A DNA stretch of 38,112 nt. It comes from a virus. This document shows positions 32,757 through 38,112 of the stretch, in pieces; positions within the stretch are counted from its first letter, which is position 1, and each line of letters starts with the position of its first letter. The stretch is from the IMG/VR virus record IMGVR_UViG_3300006030_000014, positions 1 through 38,112 of that record; one strand, given 5' to 3'. The notes beneath the pieces were generated by a model that searched no databases, had not been told where the DNA came from, and saw only the letters and a program-made list of their open reading frames with translations. A program made the position numbers and the translations under genes.

Positions 32757-32791
32757 GTAGCGGCTTAGAGTTCGTACCTCTAGGCCGTTAC
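32757..32791 (+). other. 14-bp intergenic hairpin between terL and homing gene
   Basis: In plus-strand sequence, GTAGCGGCTTAGAG (32757-32770) pairs with CTCTAGGCCGTTAC (32778-32791) around a 7-base loop. Two of the pairs are G-U, so it pairs fully only as plus-strand RNA, the strand opposite to the late transcript. The minus-strand RNA would carry two A-C mismatches. It lies in the 71-base gap beside the homing nuclease and could mark its insertion point. Confidence 0.55.
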
Positions 32792-32795
32792 GCTT

Positions 32796-34475
32796 TTATA
32801 GCTCAAGACTTCGGAAACCCCAAGCGTCAGACACAAACACGTTGTCCAAATGGCAGTGTACGGCCATAATCATTGTAATGATCCCATCCACCTTTGCGGA
32901 AGGGTCTGCTTCGTTCTTGCGAACCTTGATATTGCCGTTAACGTCGGTATAAACCTCGCAATTGCCCAATTGCCAGCCCACAAACGGGTTGCCATCGTGT
33001 TTGATGGCTTTCTTCATAATAAGTTGCTCAGTGGCCTTGGAAGGGCTGGAAAGCATCGCCATTCCCTGCCCAATCTTCTTGACCGGCAGGCCATCGGCGT
33101 ACAAATTAGCCACTAGGTTGGTGGCGTTGTAGGGGTCATACCCTATTTCCTTGACTTTATACCTTTCGCATTCCTTACGGATGTATTGCTCAATTTCATT
33201 GGTATCGGTCACATTACCGGACGTCAGCTTGAGAATACCCGTTTTGACTGCCTGCAAATAAGTGGACTTGTAATGGTTTGGGATTAACTCGAGCGAGTCT
33301 TCCGGCAAAAAGAACTGAAACTTGGCATAAAAGTCTTCTTCCGTGTAGCGGTGAAGCGTACAAACCGCGTTCAAATCTCTAGAATATGCGAGGTCGAATG
33401 CAATAAAAGTGCTTTCCGGCTCCCTAGAGTCCATCTCAGCAATTGACTCATCCCAATATTTGCGGTCCAACCACGCGGTGTTGGCTGACACATAAATATT
33501 GAGCTGCTTGCAAAGAAACTCGTTAAGGCTGGCAGGTTTAGCCGAAGCTTCCGCGGCCATTTGGGAAATGTGCTCAGTGGACACCGAAATGCCCAACATG
33601 GGATTGGCCTTGCCCCACGTCTTGGGGTCGGCCCAATTGTCGCCTTGGTCGATGCTGTACAGCAGGCCAAACCACTTGTTTGTGTCTTCCGCGGCACCCC
33701 TCAAAACGCTTCTAAAGTGCGTCAGATCCTCGTAGAACTTGGTTTCCTTGGTAAAGGATGCCGTGGTCATATAAAGGCGCAGCGGGTTCTTGCGTGCGCC
33801 CATACCAGAATGCAAGACCTCAATAGATGACCGCTCGGTGATCTGAGCCGCCTCATCGATGATTGCGCAGGACGGATTCTTGCCATCACCGGTCTTCCGG
33901 TTTTCTCGAGACAGTGCCCGATATGTCGAGGTGGAATCGCCTTGCTTTTTGATCTCCGACCGATAAACCAGAAACTTCGCGGCCAGATTGGCGTCCATGG
34001 CCTCGGTAATGGCCTTGGAGGAGTCAAAGCAGATGGAGGCTTGATCTCGGTTGGTGGCTAGGGTAAAGACTTCGGAACCAGCATCGCCAAACTGAAGCTC
34101 ATATAACGCAATGATTGAGGCAATCGTTGTTTTGCCGGACTTGCGAGGTACGAACAAAATAACGTCAGTCACCCATCGTTTTGACTGATCTTTCCGATCT
34201 CGAAACCCATAGATACCCGCTATCAGCAGAATCTGAAACGGTTCCAGCAGGATCGGCTTTCCAGCATCCGGTCCTTTGACGTGGCGGCAGAACTTGACGA
34301 ACTTGAGCGGGTGCTCGGCCTTGGCAGGCACAAACTCATACGGAGCGTCCTTCTTCTCAGCCATGTCCAGAAACCTCTGGCAGGCCAGCCGGACATCTTC
34401 ACAGGCCACAATATCGCCCCGGCATACTCCCGAGGCGTACTGGAATGCAGGCTCAAGCAGTGGCGAATAACTCAT
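32796..34475 (-). CDS. terL: Terminase large subunit
   Basis: A 559-residue packaging motor-nuclease of the HK97 TerL group. Walker A is FVPRKSGKT (109-117); Walker B is CAIID207E208AAQ; LYMTTAS (234-240) is the coupling motif. The nuclease domain starts with FIAFD361LAYSRDLNA, and KVDGIITMIMA near 532 gives another metal-binding Asp. Length fits the family (500-600). It overlaps TerS by 23 bases. It would cut concatemers, probably at cos near the region 34837-35162. Confidence 0.95.
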   Translation of the reverse strand: MSYSPLLEPAFQYASGVCRGDIVACEDVRLACQRFLDMAEKKDAPYEFVPAKAEHPLKFVKFCRHVKGPDAGKPILLEPFQILLIAGIYGFRDRKDQSKRWVTDVILFVPRKSGKTTIASIIALYELQFGDAGSEVFTLATNRDQASICFDSSKAITEAMDANLAAKFLVYRSEIKKQGDSTSTYRALSRENRKTGDGKNPSCAIIDEAAQITERSSIEVLHSGMGARKNPLRLYMTTASFTKETKFYEDLTHFRSVLRGAAEDTNKWFGLLYSIDQGDNWADPKTWGKANPMLGISVSTEHISQMAAEASAKPASLNEFLCKQLNIYVSANTAWLDRKYWDESIAEMDSREPESTFIAFDLAYSRDLNAVCTLHRYTEEDFYAKFQFFLPEDSLELIPNHYKSTYLQAVKTGILKLTSGNVTDTNEIEQYIRKECERYKVKEIGYDPYNATNLVANLYADGLPVKKIGQGMAMLSSPSKATEQLIMKKAIKHDGNPFVGWQLGNCEVYTDVNGNIKVRKNEADPSAKVDGIITMIMAVHCHLDNVFVSDAWGFRSLEL

Positions 34476-34836
34476 CTACTTCTGTTGGCTTGTTTTGTTT
34501 TTTCGGGCGACCCTTGGCAACCAATGCAAGTTCACCAAGAATCTTAATGACCTTATCAGTGGAATCATTGCGAGTTTTGATCCACGGACTTTGTGCAGGC
34601 CCCGAATTGTATTCAGTAATTGACCCTTGCTCATTTATCAAAGTTTGAGCAGACAGCAAACTTTCCATTTGCATCAAAAGCATTCCAATCAAGGTTTCAT
34701 CACTCGCGCTCAGAGTTCCTGTCGAGTTTTCAACCTCTGCTCGAATCGCAGTTTCAAAAGCCTTGGAGTCCCAAGTGGATGGGTCCCTCAAATAGCCAAT
34801 GATGTGGCGTGGAGGGGGTAATTTGCGCGTGGTCAT
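34453..34836 (-). CDS. terS: Terminase small subunit
   Basis: A 127-residue protein starting MTTRKLPPPRHIIGYL, with AAAGGGA just upstream. Longer in-frame starts lie in non-coding-looking sequence. Helical segments FETAIRAEVEN, then SDETLIGMLLMQMESLLSAQ and DKVIKILGELALVAKGRPKK fit the P27-like small terminases of HK97-type phages. It would recognise the packaging site and regulate TerL. Identification depends mainly on order directly before terL. Confidence 0.75.
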   Translation of the reverse strand: MTTRKLPPPRHIIGYLRDPSTWDSKAFETAIRAEVENSTGTLSASDETLIGMLLMQMESLLSAQTLINEQGSITEYNSGPAQSPWIKTRNDSTDKVIKILGELALVAKGRPKKQNKPTEVDELFATA

Positions 34837-35162
34837 CGGGAATTCCCTTTGGTTTGTCTTGTGGAGGGGCAGTATAGTCGTACCGGTCCCCCTCGTATAC
34901 CCCTCCTCTGTAATTGACCCCGCGCCTGCTCCCGACCGCGCACATGACATTTTAGTTTCAAAATCGCACGCAAGTTATTGATTTTGCTCACTTTTTTGCA
35001 TTGTCATTATCAGAATGGAATGCAAGGCAATTCTTGGAATCAACGCTAAGTGTTTGATTGATAAGGGAATTATTCGCGGCCGCGGTCAATAGCGCGCCGA
35101 TGGTAGGCCCGATGCGGCGTCGATGTACGTTGATGGGCGCCAATGATGGGCGCCTGCTGCGG
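34837..35162. other. Non-coding region next to terS, candidate cos/packaging site
   Basis: No gene is seen in these 326 bases. Features include the palindrome GGGAATTCCC at the terS edge and G-rich minus-strand blocks near 34865-34920. The 10-bp palindrome CGCGGCCGCG overlaps the end of the direct repeat that follows. GCGGTCAAT occurs twice (35082-35090 and 35159-35167), and TGATGGGCGCC twice (35131-35141 and 35144-35154). An HNH gene on one side and terS on the other is the usual setting of a cos site. No convincing late promoter was found by eye. Confidence 0.4.
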
Positions 35163-35591
35163 TCAATCGAGCGAAAACCCGGATTCAATCAATCGGGGGA
35201 TGTCATCCGGCCCGAAGTCCCGATATCCAAACGCTCGATATATTCCCTTCGATTCGAGACCCGTTTTAATTGAATGACACGGTACGCAAAGGGATTGAAG
35301 GGGTATTGTCCGAAAGTATTCCCTGCCCATAGTGCGCCACGGGATAACGTGATCAACGACCGATGCGGATTGAATCACACCCCGGGTTTTGCAACCACAG
35401 CAAAGGGGCTCACGGGATAATTGAGCGGCGCGTATGCTTGCCCATGCTTGCCCCTTATATAAATCATTATCGGACCGGGAAGGGGCTTTGTTGCCCATCG
35501 TGGGGGCATGGTCCTCGCACCATCGGGAATGGTTGGCCGAAGGGGCTCGACAGCCCATGTGAGCACACTGTGATCGGGGGATCGAGGGCAT
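35163..35591 (-). CDS. HNH endonuclease next to terminase
   Basis: A 142-residue protein. A zinc-knuckle-like N-terminus (C9-x4-C14 then C25) precedes the HNH core: CCGCKTRG, then VVD80H81VIPWR, then LQSLCVPCH106SIKT. Two metal-binding Cys pairs frame the DH and CH, as in HNH proteins beside terS in HK97-like phages, where they aid specific cutting at cos. It is the first gene of the late operon as read, and the start at 35591 leaves only 92 bases to the divergent early operon. Confidence 0.85.
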   Translation of the reverse strand: MPSIPRSQCAHMGCRAPSANHSRWCEDHAPTMGNKAPSRSDNDLYKGQAWASIRAAQLSREPLCCGCKTRGVIQSASVVDHVIPWRTMGREYFRTIPLQSLCVPCHSIKTGLESKGIYRAFGYRDFGPDDIPRLIESGFSLD

Positions 35592-35617
35592 GGTGTGATC
35601 TAAGGGTTTCTACGGAA

Positions 35618-35645
35618 TTGAGACTAGACCTAGTGCACCTACATT
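35618..35645 (+). promoter_or_regulatory. Putative sigma70 promoter of the second early operon
   Basis: TTGAGA (35618-35623; five of six consensus positions) and TACATT (35640-35645; four of six) are 16 bases apart. The inferred start near 35652 is about 32 bases before the first gene. The 92-base region must also hold, or lie downstream of, a promoter for the late genes on the other strand. Confidence 0.4.
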
Positions 35646-35683
35646 TGAGGGACGGGCTTTTCCGTACTACTGGATGATCTAAC

Positions 35684-35965
35684 ATGAAACCTGCTAATCG
35701 CTTTACCAAGGGGCACTCTGTCTACACCTGCCGTCTCTGCACGCGGCGCACGCGGCAGACCGGCCGTGGCGACAATGAAATGATTGATCTCTGTGCCGAA
35801 TGCTTCGATCTCGGCGGGCTCGAAAACATGATCACGGATGGGCACGCATTGTCTGATCATGATGTCGATGTTGTTCACAGGCTACGGGCGATCATTGCCA
35901 GCAAGGGGGGCAACCCGGACCGGGCCTTTGATCTGTCATTGTTGCAAGGGGTGGATCATGTCTAA
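35684..35965 (+). CDS. Small zinc-finger protein
   Basis: A 93-residue protein with C16-x2-C19 and C37-x2-C40 (YTCRLCTRRTRQTG, then LCAECFDLGGLEN), a treble-clef or zinc-ribbon knuckle common in small early phage proteins of this kind (CRxCxRxTRxTG, LCxxCxDLxGxEN). Likely to bind nucleic acid or a host protein. It is the first gene of the second rightward early operon and overlaps the next by eight bases. Confidence 0.75.
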   Translation: MKPANRFTKGHSVYTCRLCTRRTRQTGRGDNEMIDLCAECFDLGGLENMITDGHALSDHDVDVVHRLRAIIASKGGNPDRAFDLSLLQGVDHV

Positions 35966-36230
35966 AAACGAAGCAATCAGAGCTTATATTATTGAGCGAT
36001 TCATTTATACGGGTGCCAAATACCTTTATATAAGTGACGTCGCGGCCGATCTTGGCACGAATGCTGTGACCGTGCGTAAAGCTTGCGATGAGCATTTAAA
36101 CGGGTTCGATTATTTTCAAGCGGATCGATGGTCTGGCAACAGTTTCTCGGGCCGGTATATTCAATCATGGTGCGTCGAACCAAGCAAAAAAACGCTGGTC
36201 GATGTTATCGCATCCATTCCGAAAGGTTAA
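35958..36230 (+). CDS. Small winged-helix-like protein, unknown
   Basis: A 90-residue protein starting MSKNEAIRAYIIERF, with AAGGGG seven bases upstream of the ATG at 35958. Residues 20-45 (YLYISDVAADLGTNAVTVRK) look like a helix-turn-helix (strand-helix-turn-helix), so a DNA-binding regulator is possible. A longer frame from 35838 is in the shadow of the previous gene. Together with the protein at 5443 it is one of two regulator candidates. Confidence 0.65.
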   Translation: MSKNEAIRAYIIERFIYTGAKYLYISDVAADLGTNAVTVRKACDEHLNGFDYFQADRWSGNSFSGRYIQSWCVEPSKKTLVDVIASIPKG

Positions 36231-36232
36231 TC

Positions 36233-36301
36233 ATGCGTGATATCGTTTTTGCCGTAGTTTTCGGGCTCGCTCTTGGTTTCTTGATTGTGCAGGGTTTTTA
36301 A
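36233..36301 (+). CDS. 22-residue membrane micro-peptide
   Basis: An ATG with AAAGG six bases upstream opens 22 codons, MRDIVFAVVFGLALGFLIV then QGF, a single membrane helix. It sits two bases after the previous stop. Phages of this kind often carry such micro-peptides, but with so few codons it is not certain that it is translated. Confidence 0.5.
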   Translation: MRDIVFAVVFGLALGFLIVQGF

Positions 36302-36322
36302 TATTCAACTGGAGATTATATT

Positions 36323-36565
36323 GTGGGCAAAACTGAACAGCAATTGATTAATGAAGCATTAAAACGTGGCGGGATTTTCCATGTGGATACTGTACGCGGA
36401 AGAGGTGCTAAAGGGGGGAAAATCACAGCAGGTATGCGCGAGCGAAAAGCCTTAACCAAATTGATTTTGGCAAAACGGGTAAAAATATTACAAGAAGATA
36501 CGAATATCGAATATAACTCGGGATGGGGCTTGCATTATTCCACAATTGTTTTTCAATTAATTTGA
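36323..36565 (+). CDS. Small basic protein, unknown
   Basis: An 80-residue protein with a GTG start preceded by GGAG. Lys/Arg/Gly-rich (RGRGAKGGKITAGMRERKAL), probably nucleic-acid binding. Its leader contains TTCAACTGGAGATT, the same 14 bases as in front of the DUF7227-like gene at 36595. No family is recognised. Confidence 0.65.
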   Translation: MGKTEQQLINEALKRGGIFHVDTVRGRGAKGGKITAGMRERKALTKLILAKRVKILQEDTNIEYNSGWGLHYSTIVFQLI

Positions 36566-36594
36566 TTTTCTAATTTTCAACTGGAGATTCTAAA

Positions 36595-37275
36595 ATGTCG
36601 AAAATTCATTTCGTGAGAGTGTCGTCAAATTCGAAAACGGGTCCAATTCCCGTAACATATTCCGAAAGGGGCACCTGCCCGCCATCGTGCCCACATTATC
36701 GATCCGATTGCTACGCCGAAGACTACTACACGTCGATGGCATGGAATAAGGTTCCGATTCGGGGCAGTGACCTTTCCGAGGTTTGCGAATCAATTAAAAA
36801 CCTTCCCGAGGGACAATTGTGGCGCATGAATGTCGCAGGTGATCTACCCGGAGCGGGCGAATCCGTCGATGCATATGCACTAGGTCAAATTGTGAAGGCC
36901 AATATTGGCAAACGGGGGTTCACCTACACACATAAGAAAAGCCTACAGGCCATCGAATGGGCCCGCCATGCTACCGAATGGGGGTTTACCGTGAACCTCT
37001 CAGCGGATGATGCTGGTGAGCTTGATCAGTTGGCGGATTGTGGGCTTCCAATGACTTGCATTGTGCCCATGGATACCCCGGAGCGATCCGAATCCCCCGG
37101 GGGCTTGCCTATCGTGGTGTGCCCGGGCCAAACCCGTGAGAATGTAACGTGCGCAACGTGTGGCCTATGCCAGCGTGCAGATAGACGGATCGTCGTTGGC
37201 TTTCGGGCCCATGGTACGCGGGCCCGAGTGACCGATGCAAAAGCCCGCCGAGTCATTCCAATTGCAAGGGGTTAA
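36595..37275 (+). CDS. DUF7227-like Cys-rich protein
   Basis: A 226-residue protein of a phage family I recall as DUF7227; function unknown. Conserved features are KIHFVRVSSNSKTGPIPVTY at the start, then C28-x3-C32-x6-C39YA, QLWRMNVAGDLPG, GKRGFTYTHKK, TVNLSADD, VVC175PGQTRENVTC185-x2-C188-x2-C191. Two clusters of Cys (28/32/39 and 175/185/188/191) could hold Fe-S or zinc. The alternating strand-helix pattern with a Cys-x3-Cys...Cys opening suggests a TIM-barrel-like metalloenzyme, but that is inference. It has its own GGAG leader. Confidence 0.75.
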   Translation: MSKIHFVRVSSNSKTGPIPVTYSERGTCPPSCPHYRSDCYAEDYYTSMAWNKVPIRGSDLSEVCESIKNLPEGQLWRMNVAGDLPGAGESVDAYALGQIVKANIGKRGFTYTHKKSLQAIEWARHATEWGFTVNLSADDAGELDQLADCGLPMTCIVPMDTPERSESPGGLPIVVCPGQTRENVTCATCGLCQRADRRIVVGFRAHGTRARVTDAKARRVIPIARG

Positions 37276-37277
37276 AA

Positions 37278-37589
37278 ATGAAAATCACAACAATGCAATA
37301 TTCTGTTTTTTCCGAAGATACCGAAGACCTTAGAGATTTTGACGAGATCGCTTTTCATGGAAAATGCTTCGTTTATAGCGATGCCGATACATTCTGGGGG
37401 GGCGAGGATTCGAGACCATATATCGGAATGATTCTAGATTCTCCGACATGGATTGAATTGTTTATTGAATCAATGCGGCAGCAACAGGCAACCCTTGATT
37501 TCAACCATTGTTTTTTTGAAGATATATCGGTCAAGAAAATATCAGACAATCCAGAATTGTTTCAAATTCGTTTAAACTTGGGGTCATAA
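37278..37589 (+). CDS. Small acidic protein, unknown
   Basis: A 103-residue acidic protein. KITTMQYSVFSEDTEDLRDF, then YIGMILDSPTWIELFIESMR. AAGGGG precedes the ATG, two bases after the DUF7227-like gene, so the two are co-translated. No family is recognised. Its charge and early location would allow an anti-host or anti-defence role, without direct support. Confidence 0.65.
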   Translation: MKITTMQYSVFSEDTEDLRDFDEIAFHGKCFVYSDADTFWGGEDSRPYIGMILDSPTWIELFIESMRQQQATLDFNHCFFEDISVKKISDNPELFQIRLNLGS

Positions 37590-37590
37590 A

Positions 37591-37767
37591 ATGAAAATTG
37601 GTGCAATAGGTGTATTTTTAAACGATACCCGCGACAATCCACGGCTGTTTCGATTCGTTGGAATGTATTCATGTGCGAATGGATACTTCGAACCAGTGGA
37701 TGATGAAGGGGCTCGCATAGTGCAGCGAATGCGCGATTTTTGGTCCCTGCTCGATTCGCTTCCCTGA
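37591..37767 (+). CDS. Small protein, last gene of the operon, unknown
   Basis: A 58-residue protein: MKIGAIGVFLNDTRDNPRLF, MYSCANGYFEPV, then a helical end, QRMRDFWSLLDSLP. GGGG lies about eight bases before the ATG, and the gene starts one base after the previous stop. It is followed 18 bases later by a strong terminator, which supports it as the last gene. Confidence 0.65.
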   Translation: MKIGAIGVFLNDTRDNPRLFRFVGMYSCANGYFEPVDDEGARIVQRMRDFWSLLDSLP

Positions 37768-37785
37768 TCGAACCTTCCCACAATG

Positions 37786-37811
37786 ACCCGGACATCGCTC
37801 CGGGTTTTTTT
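37786..37811 (+). terminator. Intrinsic terminator of the second early operon
   Basis: ACCCGGA (37786-37792) pairs perfectly with TCCGGGT (37799-37805) around a 6-base loop, and the final T opens a run of seven T. It is the clearest rho-independent terminator in the window, 18 bases after the last gene. Confidence 0.9.
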
Positions 37812-38052
37812 GAGAGTGTTTGCGAAGTGAGCGCCCACTGCGCATAGGTCAACCCGTGTCGATGCCGATGCGTTATCGTGGGCACTCCATCATGGACCCC
37901 TTAAAACGGCCCATGGCGCGTCAATTCTGGATTTTTGCTACCATGCCCCTATGGCTAGCGTTTTCGCGCTGTAGGCCCGTTTAATCGATTCTAGAGGCAT
38001 GGATGGAAACCCATGCTTTTTCGGCGAAGTGAGTGCCCACTTTTTTGAGATG
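37812..38052. other. Non-coding region before the contig joint, with short repeats
   Basis: No gene is visible. It holds a direct repeat, GCGAAGTGAG-C/T-GCCCACT (37821-37838 and 38024-38041). The 12-bp palindrome GTGAGTACTCAC spans 38052 and the terminal repeat. A second terminator-like hairpin lies between the repeats. In the circular map it faces the end of the leftward 722-114 genes. Operator or control roles are possible. Confidence 0.55.
37997..38021 (+). terminator. Second terminator-like hairpin
   Basis: GCATGG (37997-38002) pairs with CCATGC (38011-38016) around an 8-base loop and is followed by five T. It could back up the terminator at 37786. Confidence 0.5.
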
Positions 38053-38112
38053 TGAGTACTCACTGACGGGGCCAGCTTTGCCCTAGACCCCACCAATCAA
38101 TTTAAAAAAAAA
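38053..38112. repeat. 60-bp terminal direct repeat, right copy
   Basis: Identical to bases 1-60. Joining the two copies gives a circle of 38,052 bases. Whether it is an assembly overlap or true terminal redundancy cannot be told from one contig. Confidence 0.95.

Overview
The window is a complete or near-complete tailed-phage genome (siphovirus, HK97-type head, long non-contractile tail). The first 60 bases recur exactly as the last 60, so the contig is circular or terminally redundant, with a unique length of about 38.05 kb. No integrase, repressor, DNA polymerase or host gene is visible, so it looks virulent, or temperate by an unseen route, and dependent on host replication enzymes. The early genes (DUF1376, NinB, DUF1364, ERF) and many small proteins resemble those of phages of Proteobacteria. 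Several tail proteins resemble aquatic phage proteins. A freshwater betaproteobacterial host is a guess from memory of similar proteins, not something shown here.

Layout. (1) 114-722, minus strand: a small conserved protein and a Dps/ferritin-like protein. (2) 723-1414: a non-coding control region with three 35-bp palindrome-containing repeats, a tRNA-Thr(UGU) with encoded CCA, and a sigma70-like promoter. (3) 1415-8597, plus strand: the early operon, almost entirely coupled by ATGA-type overlaps. It has a DUF1376 gene carrying an origin-like repeat cluster, then recombination genes (NinB, two nucleases, ERF annealase, YqaJ exonuclease, SSB), then a run of small unknown proteins and a PD-(D/E)XK nuclease. 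(4) 8562-35591, minus strand: the late operon. Read in the direction of transcription it is HNH nuclease, TerS, TerL, GIY-YIG homing nuclease, portal, prohead protease, two paralogous major capsid proteins, connectors, two paralogous major tail proteins, tail-assembly chaperone with a -1 frameshift, tape measure, tail tip proteins, GNAT, central hub, a collagen-like fibre, several small membrane proteins, endolysin, and a glycosyltransferase. (5) 35684-37767, plus strand: a second early operon of small genes including a Cys-rich DUF7227-like protein, ending in a strong intrinsic terminator.

The most unusual points are these. Both the capsid shell subunit and the tail tube subunit are present as tandem diverged paralogues, with an intrinsic-terminator-like hairpin between the two capsid genes. 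A canonical A AAA AAC slippery heptamer sits directly on the stop codon of the tail chaperone. An origin-like cluster lies inside the first early gene. GPT-type collagen repeats occur in the fibre and the hub, in the same operon as a glycosyltransferase. A palindromic repeat array precedes the tRNA. At least seven genes shorter than 60 codons are supported by ribosome sites and coupling.
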